Translations under genes and position numbers: made by a program
In this document: positions 8,452-15,790 of the stretch, piece after piece
How positions within the stretch are numbered: the stretch's first letter is position 1
Layout of the letters: each line of letters starts with the position of its first letter
NCBI GenBank assembly: GCA_947649225.1
Contig: CANSQX010000011.1
Location: 1-35,679, forward strand
Length of the DNA stretch: 35,679 bases
Source: an uncultured Flavonifractor sp.
Lineage (GTDB): Bacteria; Bacillota; Clostridia; Oscillospirales; Oscillospiraceae
Reading direction: 5' to 3'
Notes under the pieces: model-generated
The model's input: the letters and a program-made list of their open reading frames with translations, nothing else
What the model was told of the DNA's origin: nothing
The model's database searches: none

Positions 8452-8470
8452 TTTGTGCCATATGCACAAA
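8452..8470. promoter_or_regulatory. Palindromic operator-like site TTTGTGC-N5-GCACAAA
   Basis: A perfect 7+7 inverted repeat with 5-base spacer lies about 50 bp upstream of the -10 element of the hydrolase gene, in a position suited to an activator. The same heptamer occurs twice in tandem and once inverted in the promoter region of the PucR-type regulator at 27178. The PucR-type regulator next to this hydrolase is a candidate binder; this is inference. Confidence 0.4.
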
Positions 8471-8521
8471 AGAGCCCGGCTTTTCGTGCCGGTTTCAGTA
8501 GGCGGCGCAGGGATACCCCGC

Positions 8522-8527
8522 TATAAT
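8522..8527 (+). promoter_or_regulatory. Perfect -10 element for the hydrolase gene
   Basis: TATAAT at 8522-8527 lies 110 bases before the hydrolase ATG. No good -35 is seen 16-18 bases upstream (TTTCAG at 8493 is too far), which fits activation by a regulator bound near 8452-8470. The leader of about 100 bases shows no recognised riboswitch. Confidence 0.5.
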
Positions 8528-8636
8528 ACAAACCATCCGGATCGGCAGGAGCGGGAGCTGCGCCCCGGAACGCCCGAGCGGGTTCCAGCACCGGCGGGCT
8601 GCGTCCGCTGGACCAACCATGAGGAAAGGAAGTGCA

Positions 8637-10430
8637 ATGATGCAAACCTACCAGCCATTTCAGGACTACGATCCGCCCGCCCAGTACCAAGGGATGCGGC
8701 GAATGAAGGACGTCTATGTGGAGATGCGGGACGGCGTCAAGCTCTGCATCGACATCAACCTGCCCGACGGAGCAGGTCCCTTCCCGGCCCTGCTCTCCTT
8801 CGGGGAGCACAACAAAGACCTGCTGGATGCGGACTATACCGCCTCCATGCCCGCCCAGCCCAGCTGGTCCCACTTCTGGTTTGGCTGCATTGAGTGCGGC
8901 GACACCAAATATTTTACCTCCCACGGCTATGTCCATGTAGTGGCCCAGGCCCGGGGGGCCGGAAAATCCGGCGGGGGGACGCCGCTGGCCGCCTTCACCG
9001 ATCACTATGATCTCATTGAGTGGATGGCGGCTCAGGACTGGTGCGACGGCAATATCGGCATGGTGGGGCTCTCCAATTTCAGTGCTAACCAGCTCATGGC
9101 CGCCGCCGCACAGCCCCCCCATCTGAAAGCCATCTTCCCCCAGGACCCCGGCTGGTGCTACGGCTTTTTCCGGGAGATGAACCTGGGCGGCGTGATGAAC
9201 ACCCTGTTCTACCACCTGGACCACCTGAGCGTGGGCCATATGTCCCGCGGCATTCCGCCGGAGCTGTCCGGTGAGCAGAAGGCGCTGTGGGAAAAGGCCA
9301 TGGCGAATCCGGACTATCAGATGTATAAAAACATCTACAACATCCTCACCCAACGGGGGGAGAACGACCCAGGCGGCATGTTCTATCCCCTCCTGCTCTA
9401 CCCCTACGACAGGCCGGAGGAGTACGGACCCATGGCGCAGAAAAAGATCGACAGCATCCAAATCCCGGTCTACACAGGCTCGGGCCAGTATGCCATCGAC
9501 TACCACTTCCACTGGCAGGGCTGCCAGAACTGGTGGAAGGAGCTCCACGATGTGCCCAAAAAGCTGCTGCTTACCGGCCCGGCCCACCAGGAGCGGCCCT
9601 ACCACAGCATGGATATGCACCACGAGATCCTCAAGTGGTACGACTACTGGCTCAAGGGCATCGACACAGGGGTTATGGACGAGCCGCCGGTCCGCTACTG
9701 GGTAACCGGGGAAAACCGGTGGCGAACCGCCAGCGACTGGCCCGTCCCGGAGACGCAATGGACCCCGCTGTACTTCGACTGCTGGGAGCGGCTGCGGCCC
9801 ACGCCCATCAACCCGGATGCCTTCGACGGCTCCAACGAGCCGGACAGCTTTGTCCAGATGCCGCCCACCCTGACCAATCAGATCCAGAAGCTCCGCTATG
9901 TCACCGACCCGCTGCCCGAGGACGTGACCATCGCCGGACCCATCGCCGCCACATTCTACGCCTCGCTGGACAGCGAGGACACCAACTGGTTCGTCACCCT
10001 GAAGGACCTGGGCCCCGACTGCTCCGACCGCACCGGCCGCAAGGGGGAGTGGGAGATCCCCGCGCTGCCGGAGAAGTATCTGACCAAGGGGATGCTGAAG
10101 GCCTCCATGCGGGCGCTGGACGAGGAGAAATCGCTGCCCTACAGGCCCTGGCACAAGCTGACCCCGGAGGCCCAAAAACCCGTGGTGCCCGGCGAGATCA
10201 ACGAGTATAACGTGGAGGTCCTGTCGGTATGCCACACCTTCAAGGCCCAGCACCGCATCTGTGTGGAGATCTCCTGCCTGGATCTGCCCGACGGGGCCAA
10301 CTGTGTCTGCGACACCGAGTACGTCCCCTATCACATCTGCCGCAACGCCACGGTGCTCCATAAGATCTACCGCGACGGGACGCACCCTTCTCATATCCTG
10401 CTTCCCGTCATCCCCAAAACAGCAGAATAA
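8637..10430 (+). CDS. CocE/NonD-type hydrolase (X-Pro dipeptidyl-peptidase S15 family)
   Basis: Serine hydrolase of 597 residues related to cocaine esterase and S15 peptidases: an alpha/beta-hydrolase core with a C-terminal jelly-roll (from about 400; a family feature such as 'LDSEDTNWFVTLKDLGPD'). Family marks include VEMRDGVKL near 30, ARGAGKS (105-111), and IEWMAAQDWCDGNIGM before the nucleophile elbow. The elbow reads GLSNF (144-148) instead of the usual GxSYxG: Ser146 is present but the following Gly is replaced. An Asp in QYAIDYH (near 286) and His in GPAHQER (near 316) could complete the triad. AAAGGAAG at 8625-8632 selects ATG 8637 over the upstream in-frame ATG at 8619. No signal peptide, so probably cytoplasmic. 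Substrate (ester or amide) unknown. Convergent with a PucR-type regulator. Confidence 0.88.
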   Translation: MMQTYQPFQDYDPPAQYQGMRRMKDVYVEMRDGVKLCIDINLPDGAGPFPALLSFGEHNKDLLDADYTASMPAQPSWSHFWFGCIECGDTKYFTSHGYVHVVAQARGAGKSGGGTPLAAFTDHYDLIEWMAAQDWCDGNIGMVGLSNFSANQLMAAAAQPPHLKAIFPQDPGWCYGFFREMNLGGVMNTLFYHLDHLSVGHMSRGIPPELSGEQKALWEKAMANPDYQMYKNIYNILTQRGENDPGGMFYPLLLYPYDRPEEYGPMAQKKIDSIQIPVYTGSGQYAIDYHFHWQGCQNWWKELHDVPKKLLLTGPAHQERPYHSMDMHHEILKWYDYWLKGIDTGVMDEPPVRYWVTGENRWRTASDWPVPETQWTPLYFDCWERLRPTPINPDAFDGSNEPDSFVQMPPTLTNQIQKLRYVTDPLPEDVTIAGPIAATFYASLDSEDTNWFVTLKDLGPDCSDRTGRKGEWEIPALPEKYLTKGMLKASMRALDEEKSLPYRPWHKLTPEAQKPVVPGEINEYNVEVLSVCHTFKAQHRICVEISCLDLPDGANCVCDTEYVPYHICRNATVLHKIYRDGTHPSHILLPVIPKTAE

Positions 10431-10448
10431 CGGGCGGGGCGCTTGGGA

Positions 10449-12002
10449 TCAGGCGTCCGGGTCCTCCGCCCGGCGCGGTTGACGCCGGCGGAATTGCTCC
10501 ATCTGGTAGGACAGAATCAGGTAGAGCCGCAGATTGGCGTCGGTGTAGTCGATCTCCAGCAGGTCGTTCATGAGGTTCAGCCGGTAGAGCAGGGTGTTGC
10601 GGTGAATGTGGAGGGCTGCGGACGTACGGGCGGCGGTTCCGAAGAGCAGGTAGGTATACAGGGTCTCCGCCAGATTTTTTCCGTTTTTCCGGTCGTGATC
10701 CAGCAGGGCCCGCATGATGGGGTGGCAGAAGTCCCGGGGGTCCTCATGCCGGGCGAACTGGGCGATCAGATGGTCCGGGGCGTAGTCCGCATAGCGGAAC
10801 AGCCCGGCGGAGCCTGTCCGCTCTGCGCCCAGCGCTACCGCCCGCAGGGCCTGCTTATAGTGGGCTTGCAGGGACAGGATGTCCGGAAAGGCGTTGCTGA
10901 GACCACAGTAGAGGCCGTTGGTCCGGCAGTAGGCCGACAGCTTCCCGATGGTCTCATTTGGCAGGGAGAGGTGCGGACAGCCGGACAGCACGGCCACAAT
11001 CTGGCCCTGATAGATGAGGACGGCGGCGGCGGGCAGGATGGCCTCCAGGCCGGTCCGGATGCCGTCCAGCAGAAGGGGGTAGGGAGTCCGGGCCGCCTCC
11101 ACCGCCAGACAGAAGAGCCGGGGCTGAAAGGCGCGGGTCAGGCCGTCCAGCCGGTGGCGGGGGGCGGCTCCGGGCCCATACCGCCCGTCCAGCAGGTCCT
11201 TGATGAAATACTCGCCGTGGAGCCCCTTGGCATTCCGAGAAAACTCATCCCGGGCAAAGAGCTGGGCCAAGGCGTCCCGCAGGATGGCCGCGTACTCGAA
11301 ATCCAGCGGCGTAAAGGGACGGCTGTCCTCGACGACGACAAAGTGCCCGATGTCCCGCTCCGGGTGGATCATGCAGACAATCCGGTCGTGCTCCAAAAAT
11401 TTGTTCTTGATCAGGACGGGCTTTCCGCTCTGCTTGACCATGTCGTGGTTGTGATTCAGGTTCACCAGCTTCATGGTCTCCATGTCCAGATCGGTCCCCG
11501 AGACAATCCGCCCCTCTGACCCGGCGCCCTGTACGGCGGCCAGCCGCTTAAAACCGGCGTCAAACACATCGATGCTGTTTTGCAGGTACTCAAAGGCGAT
11601 AAGCAGCAGCTTTTGGAGTGTCGCGGCGTGGTTCAGGGCCTCGAACAGCTTCCGGACTATGGACGCGGTCTGCCCAGAGGCCCGGACCGCCGCCGCCAGC
11701 ACGGCGTATACCTGCTCCGGTGGGGCGGGGCGGTTCAGAAAGATGGCCTGGCAGCCCGCCGGGAGCGGCGGCTCAGAGGGCTCCGGGCAGGGGAAGCAGC
11801 AGACCAGACAGCACTCCGCCTCCCCGGACAGCAGGCGCAGCCCGGCGCGATCCTCCACCAGATACACCGTATCCGGGAAAAAGGCTCCGCCCGCATATTG
11901 CAGCGGCGAAACCGCACGGATTTCAGTGGTTTCCCGCAGCGTTCTGTGGTCCGGCTCAAATTCCAAAAGCAACTGGCAGAGCTTGTACATATCCAGCGTC
12001 AC
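10449..12002 (-). CDS. PucR/CdaR-type transcriptional regulator
   Basis: DNA-binding regulator of 517 residues. The C-terminal helix-turn-helix typical of PucR/CdaR regulators (RTSAALHIHRNTLLYRLN) is clear, preceded by a central GGDEF-like degenerate region seen in this family. The N-terminal half has Cys-rich strands (CCLVCCFPCP) and is not a recognised ligand domain; such regulators often sense a catabolic substrate. Start GTG 12002 was chosen because GGAGAGGAGG lies six bases upstream and the open frame further upstream lacks a ribosome site. Its stop is 18 bases from the stop of the convergent hydrolase. A near-consensus promoter at 12266-12293 leaves a leader of about 255 bases. A second family member is encoded at 27178. 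Confidence 0.85.
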   Translation of the reverse strand: MTLDMYKLCQLLLEFEPDHRTLRETTEIRAVSPLQYAGGAFFPDTVYLVEDRAGLRLLSGEAECCLVCCFPCPEPSEPPLPAGCQAIFLNRPAPPEQVYAVLAAAVRASGQTASIVRKLFEALNHAATLQKLLLIAFEYLQNSIDVFDAGFKRLAAVQGAGSEGRIVSGTDLDMETMKLVNLNHNHDMVKQSGKPVLIKNKFLEHDRIVCMIHPERDIGHFVVVEDSRPFTPLDFEYAAILRDALAQLFARDEFSRNAKGLHGEYFIKDLLDGRYGPGAAPRHRLDGLTRAFQPRLFCLAVEAARTPYPLLLDGIRTGLEAILPAAAVLIYQGQIVAVLSGCPHLSLPNETIGKLSAYCRTNGLYCGLSNAFPDILSLQAHYKQALRAVALGAERTGSAGLFRYADYAPDHLIAQFARHEDPRDFCHPIMRALLDHDRKNGKNLAETLYTYLLFGTAARTSAALHIHRNTLLYRLNLMNDLLEIDYTDANLRLYLILSYQMEQFRRRQPRRAEDPDA

Positions 12003-12265
12003 AGGCGTCCTCCTCTCCGGCCCGGCGGGGGCTGCAGCGGTCCCGGCAGAAAAGGCCCCGCGGCGATTGGCCGGATGGTCGAAACCGCGTAAAGGGTACG
12101 GCATACCCCCTGCTCGGATTGGCGCTGCTGAAAGCCGACCGTTCCATGTGCAAAGGCTGTGCCCCTGCAAGAAGCATGGCGCCCATTCCGAACGCAATGA
12201 AGCGAAACGGCCCAAGCAGCGCCGCTGTTTTCCTGCGCTCCTCCAAATTCCGGTCTGTTTCTCTG

Positions 12266-12293
12266 ATTATATATCAGCGCGGAAGCAAGTCAA
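12266..12293 (-). promoter_or_regulatory. Sigma-A promoter for the PucR-type regulator, long leader
   Basis: On the minus strand TTGACT (12288-12293) and TATAAT (12266-12271) are separated by 16 bases, close to consensus. Transcription would start near 12259, giving a leader of about 255 bases before GTG 12002. The leader contains a small GGGTA/TACCC hairpin but nothing I can name; no alternative coding start with a ribosome site was found in it. Confidence 0.72.
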
Positions 12294-12342
12294 GCGGGCT
12301 TTTTGAAATTGCCGGTGTTTTTGGGGTTCCGCATATTTCGCT

Positions 12343-12559
12343 AGGTCTTGTTTGAACCTTGGCAGAATGCCAAACGGCGAGAGATTTTACCCCGAGGGTA
12401 TGTGATATCCGCAAGACAGCAAAGCTGTGAACGGCTATCCGATTCCGTCAGACAGGGCAAAAAGTCTCAGGGATACTTGGTGTCTTTCCAGAATGATTCA
12501 CGCCGTATGGCGGAACAAGGTCTGCCGCTTGGGCGTTTTGACACGGTCCAGGCAAGGCC
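12343..12559 (+). repeat. Dispersed structured repeat, copy B
   Basis: About 217 bp running from AGGTCTTG to CAAGGC, in the same orientation as the other two copies and closely similar to copy C over its whole length (shared segments include GGTATGTGATATCC and ACGGCTATCCGATTCCG). Hairpins: TTGGCA/TGCCAA (12359-12364 with 12368-12373), ACAGC/GCTGT (12416-12420 with 12424-12428) and GGCGGA/TCTGCC (12509-12514 with 12521-12526). It lies between the divergent PucR-type and TetR genes. Open frames through it are not credible genes. Confidence 0.85.
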
Positions 12560-12586
12560 CGGAAGGGACGCACAGCAGTCCCCCTC

Positions 12587-12615
12587 TTGCGCGTTCCCCG
12601 CAGATGTGCTAAAAT
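12587..12615 (+). promoter_or_regulatory. Probable promoter for the TetR gene
   Basis: TAAAAT at 12610-12615 is 17 bases after a weak TTGCGC at 12587-12592; the TetR ATG follows about 46 bases later. No clear palindromic operator was seen in this short region. Confidence 0.42.
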
Positions 12616-12661
12616 AAAGCCGGTTTGCAGAATTTGTTTTTATTTCCGGGGAGGTGAGGGC

Positions 12662-13273
12662 ATGCCAAAAGTCGCTTATTCGGAGGAGGACCGGGCGCGT
12701 ATCCGGCGTGAGCTGGTGGCCGCCGCGCTGGCGCTGATGGGAAAAAACGGGATTCAGCGCACTACGGTGGAGCAAATCTACAAAAAAGTAGGCATCTCAC
12801 GCACCTTCTTCTACACCTTCTTTCCCACGAAAGAGGATTTGATCGTTGAGGCTCTCTACCTGCAGCAGCCCAAAATCCTCGCCTATGTGAAGCGCCTGAT
12901 GGACGACCCGGCGCTGAGCTGGAGGGAGGCAGTCCGGCAGTTCCTTCACGCCTGCTGCTACGGCGAGGAGAGCGGTATCGCCATCCTGACCATCGAGGAG
13001 CAGCAGCTGATTTTCCGTCATCTGTCCCCGGAGAGCTACCAGGTCTTCCGGGACAAGCAGCTGCGCCTGTTCGGGCAGATCCTGGAGGGGTTTGGGGTCA
13101 AGGCGGACAAGGCCCGGATCGGGCTGTTCACCAATTTGAGCCTGATGATTGTGGTGGTGCGCAAGGCCATCCCCGGCGCCCTCCCGCTGTTCGTCCCCGA
13201 AGCCGCCGACGCGACGGTGGAATTTCAGATCAACGCGATTGTGGACGCCCTGGAGAAGCAAAAAGAGTCATAA
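12662..13273 (+). CDS. TetR-family transcriptional regulator
   Basis: DNA-binding repressor-type protein of 203 residues. The N-terminal TetR helix-turn-helix spans about 20-65, with the typical ALALMGKNGIQRTTVEQIYK, then VGISRTFFYTFFPTKEDLI. The C-terminal domain is helical and should bind an effector; its specificity cannot be read. GGGGAGGTGAGGG directly precedes ATG 12662, which is therefore preferred to the upstream in-frame codon at 12587. It is followed by its own terminator, so it is probably monocistronic. Its target could be itself or the DUF1266 module just downstream; nothing in the sequence decides this. Confidence 0.92.
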   Translation: MPKVAYSEEDRARIRRELVAAALALMGKNGIQRTTVEQIYKKVGISRTFFYTFFPTKEDLIVEALYLQQPKILAYVKRLMDDPALSWREAVRQFLHACCYGEESGIAILTIEEQQLIFRHLSPESYQVFRDKQLRLFGQILEGFGVKADKARIGLFTNLSLMIVVVRKAIPGALPLFVPEAADATVEFQINAIVDALEKQKES

Positions 13274-13322
13274 ATTCCGTCCAAATATCCTGTTTTGCGC
13301 CTGTTTGGACGGAATCTATTTT
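13274..13322 (+). terminator. Intrinsic terminator after the TetR gene
   Basis: Perfect 12-bp arms 13274-13285 (ATTCCGTCCAAA) and 13304-13315 surround an 18-base loop and are followed by CTATTTTG. The stem begins at the base after the TetR stop codon. Confidence 0.82.
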
Positions 13323-13386
13323 GCTCCGAATAAAAACAACAAGCGAACTTTATCTTTATTTGATCAAGCTGAGGAGGAAAACAACC

Positions 13387-13872
13387 ATGGGTCTGTTCAA
13401 AAAGCTATGGAAGGGTCCGGAGATCGATATGGAGAAGAGCGATGTGAACAAGAAGAAAATGCGCGCGCTGTTCCGTCAGGCTGTAGAGGAGGACGAGCGC
13501 TACCGGCTCATCTTTGGGTACACCGAGGACGTAAGCCGGTTTAACTACGGCTTTGTCCACGGCAGCAAGACCAGGATCGGGAATCTGATCGTCGGCTGGA
13601 ACGAGGACAGCGAGACCATCGTGGTGGTCCCCACGGTCCCGGACCTGTCCGGCTGCGGCGAACCCGCCTACTACCGCCGCGCGGAGATCGCCAAGGCCTA
13701 TCGGAACAAATATCCCACCGATGCGTTCGTCATCTACCCGGACAGAAGGGGGTACATCGGGATCAACGCCTATGACTGGCTGGAGGACGAATCGCTGTAT
13801 GTCTATGTGTCCCAGGAGGAGGAGCTGGAGGCCTTTACCAGCTTCTTTATGAACCGGTTTGCCAAGAAGTGA
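13387..13872 (+). CDS. Uncharacterised protein of the DUF1266-linked module
   Basis: Soluble protein of 161 residues with no signal peptide or membrane segment. The N-terminus is basic (MGLFKKLWKGPEIDMEKSDVNKKK); the middle (about 65-115) is beta-rich (TRIGNLIVGW, IVVVPTVPDLSGCGEPAYY); the C-terminus is acidic and aromatic (YDWLEDESLYVYVSQEEE). GAGGAGG nine bases before ATG 13387 selects this start over one 66 bases upstream. The stop overlaps the start of the next small gene, so it is the first of three coupled genes. I do not recognise the family. Its linkage to a DUF1266-like protein suggests a common, possibly intracellular, role. Confidence 0.78.
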   Translation: MGLFKKLWKGPEIDMEKSDVNKKKMRALFRQAVEEDERYRLIFGYTEDVSRFNYGFVHGSKTRIGNLIVGWNEDSETIVVVPTVPDLSGCGEPAYYRRAEIAKAYRNKYPTDAFVIYPDRRGYIGINAYDWLEDESLYVYVSQEEELEAFTSFFMNRFAKK

Positions 13873-14060
13873 GGGGAGTCGTGCTCTTTGGAGAAATCGG
13901 AGCGCTCCTGCTGGGTCTTGCGGCTGCCGCGCTCTTTGGCAACCTGTGGTTTCATGGGGTGGAGGCCGTGCTGCGCCGTATCAAACCGCTGGTGCTCCGC
14001 CGCAGGAATCCCCCGGTATGGCGTCCGCTCACCCCGGACGAGGAGGAGAGACATGTTTGA
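13869..14060 (+). CDS. Small single-pass membrane protein
   Basis: Predicted membrane protein of 63 residues. A hydrophobic helix (GEIGALLLGLAAAALFGNLWF, about residues 8-28) is followed by a basic stretch (VLRRIKPLVLRRRNPPVW) that would stay in the cytoplasm. GTG 13869 overlaps the preceding stop (GTGA); GTG 13881 is an alternative. The end overlaps the ATG of the DUF1266-like gene by eight bases, which, with both overlaps in phase for coupling, argues it is real despite its size. It may anchor the neighbouring soluble proteins at the membrane; that is inference. Confidence 0.6.
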   Translation: MRGVVLFGEIGALLLGLAAAALFGNLWFHGVEAVLRRIKPLVLRRRNPPVWRPLTPDEEERHV

Positions 14061-15234
14061 CATCAATGAGATCAGAAAACGGGCCCAGCAGGCCAGCGGG
14101 CAGGCGGCCGCCTACATGGAGCAGGCCCTGGAAAAGAGCGGGGAGCTGACCAGCAGGGCCCAGATATCCGCTGCGGAACCGGCTCCGGCGGCGTCCGCCG
14201 CCGAAGCGGAGGCGCAGATCAACGCCAACCGCCGGCGGCAGGTGGAGATTCTCGGCCAGCTCTTTGACCCCGCGTGCATGGCCCATATGGAGTCCGGCCA
14301 GGCGCTTCTGCACGGCATGGTCCAGGAGCAGGCGGCCGCCGCAGCCGCAGCCGCTACGGAGCAGGTGCTGGGCCGGCTGCTCGGGGAGGACATGGGCGTA
14401 ATCGCGGCGGCGCTGGAGACGCTGGACCTGGAGGACGGCGGCGAGGAGGAGGACCCCGCCCTTGATCCGGCGTGGGAGCAGCGCCTCTATGCCGTGCTGG
14501 AGGCGGCCATGGCCCGGCTGGAGGCCCTGCCGGAGCCGGAGCCGGTCCCCTATCCCAAGGACGGCAGGAACTGGGCGCGGTTCGGCATTCTGCTGTCCGG
14601 AATCGTCTCCAAGCTGAACGGGCACAGCCTGGACGGCATGGATGTGGAGGAGCACGTCCCTGTTCTGGAGCAGCAGGTGGTCTCCATCGTGCGCCGCTCC
14701 TGGGGGATCGGCGGCCGCAGCGATCTGCTGGATACGATCCGCTATTTGGCGCAGGAGGGCTATATCCTGCGGTATCAGCGCTATGCCGGGGCGGCCGCGC
14801 CGGAGGAGCTGATGGACGGGGACATGGACGGAGAGGACCGCGCGTCCGCCGCACGGGCGTGGCGCTTTGCCCAGCGGTACAAGGGGCGGTACGCCCCCGG
14901 CTTCATGGCCGGGTGGGACATCGGCAGGGCGGCCATGCTGGCGCGCTGGGGCTGCTATCTGGGCTGGATCACCGAGGGCGAGGCGTCCGGCATCCTCTGG
15001 GACCTCTCCCAAAAGGCGGCGGGCGAGCTGCACAGCTGGCGGGAATTCGCCCAGTCCTATCTCTTCGGTGGTCTGATGTGGAAGCTGCTGTGCGGCGGAA
15101 GCTCCGCCGAAAGCTACCTCGGCTACCTGGCGGACGCGGCCACAGATCTGCTGACCGGCACGCCGGAGCAGGAGGGTGGGCAGTGGCGCGCCTGTCCCTG
15201 GCCCGCACCGAGGAAAATCGGGTTTGCGGGGTGA
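14053..15234 (+). CDS. DUF1266-like protein
   Basis: Protein of 393 residues. The N-terminal third is Ala/Glu-rich and probably helical (IRKRAQQASGQAAAYMEQAL; a run of nine alanines near 97-105). The C-terminal half (about 215-370) has the tryptophan pattern I associate with DUF1266: WGIGGRSDLLDTIRYL, then GWDIGRAAMLARWGCYLGWI and SWREFAQSYLFGGLMW. No signal peptide. AGGAGGAGAG immediately precedes ATG 14053. Function of DUF1266 is not established; family members are often next to phage-like, secretion-related or housekeeping genes of unknown role. Third gene of the 13387-15234 module. About 170 bases after its stop are featureless before repeat copy C. Confidence 0.72.
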   Translation: MFDINEIRKRAQQASGQAAAYMEQALEKSGELTSRAQISAAEPAPAASAAEAEAQINANRRRQVEILGQLFDPACMAHMESGQALLHGMVQEQAAAAAAAATEQVLGRLLGEDMGVIAAALETLDLEDGGEEEDPALDPAWEQRLYAVLEAAMARLEALPEPEPVPYPKDGRNWARFGILLSGIVSKLNGHSLDGMDVEEHVPVLEQQVVSIVRRSWGIGGRSDLLDTIRYLAQEGYILRYQRYAGAAAPEELMDGDMDGEDRASAARAWRFAQRYKGRYAPGFMAGWDIGRAAMLARWGCYLGWITEGEASGILWDLSQKAAGELHSWREFAQSYLFGGLMWKLLCGGSSAESYLGYLADAATDLLTGTPEQEGGQWRACPWPAPRKIGFAG

Positions 15235-15405
15235 ACGGCCTGCGTGAGGGCGCCGGGTCAGAAGCCGGCGTCGGGGGCAAGGCGGCCATAACCCGCTTCG
15301 CCGGGGGCAGCGATGGCCGCAGCCGCGCGCGTTATCCCGGAGCCGTTTTCGAAAATAATGAGAAAAGAGGAAGCGGAAGCAGGCGGACGGGCATCAAACA
15401 TTTTT

Positions 15406-15625
15406 AGGTCTTGTTCGAAAATTGGCGGAATGGCCAACGGTGAGAGATTTTACCCCAAGGGTATGTGATATCCTAAATAGGCAGCAAAGCTGCCAACGGC
15501 TATCCGATTCCGCCGGACAAGGCAAACATTCGCAGGAACACTTGGTGTATTTCCAGCATTTTTCACGCCGTATGGCGGAAAAAGATCCGCCGTTTGGGCG
15601 TTTTGACATGTTTCAAACAAGGCCC
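15406..15625 (+). repeat. Dispersed structured repeat, copy C
   Basis: About 220 bp from AGGTCTTGTTCGAAA to the inverted TTTCAAACAAGGCCC, the clearest terminal inverted repeat of the three copies. Hairpins: TTGGC/GCCAA (15422-15426 with 15433-15437), GGCAGC/GCTGCC (15480-15485 with 15489-15494) and GGCGGA/TCCGCC (15574-15579 with 15586-15591). It lies between the convergent DUF1266 module and anion permease genes. The ends are not flanked by an obvious target-site duplication. Confidence 0.85.
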
Positions 15626-15701
15626 AACACGGCAGACAAAAATTTGCCGGGAAGATGTGCGTCTGGGCTTATGGGAGCAGGCCCCGGAGCATGCGTTTGT
15701 T

Positions 15702-15738
15702 CCAAAAAAGCAGGAGGGAAGGGGCAGCCCTTCCCTCC
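15702..15738 (-). terminator. Intrinsic terminator of the nine-gene catabolic operon
   Basis: Perfect 11-bp arms 15713-15723 and 15728-15738 enclose a 4-base loop; on the minus strand the stem is followed by TGCTTTTTTGG. It lies 52 bases after the permease stop and closes the long minus-strand operon. Confidence 0.9.
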
Positions 15739-15790
15739 CGGTATGATCGCTTGATCAAGGAAAACGAACGGACCTGTCGAGAGCACCGGC

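Noticed and set aside
5633-8467. 944-codon open frame on the minus strand opposite the SLH gene
   Set aside because: It crosses repeat copy A, lacks a ribosome site and recognisable domains; GC-rich codon bias of the plus-strand gene keeps this frame open.
8394-10394. 666-codon minus-strand frame opposite the CocE-type hydrolase
   Set aside because: Shadow of a gene with clear family motifs; no ribosome site and low-complexity composition.
12348-12617. Short open frames inside repeat copies B and C
   Set aside because: They lie within non-coding repeats; frame is not conserved between copies while hairpins are.
5663-15625. Target-site duplications around the repeats (TA at the left ends)
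   Set aside because: All left ends are preceded by T but the right ends show no matching TA or other direct repeat, so insertion by a TA-specific transposase is not supported.
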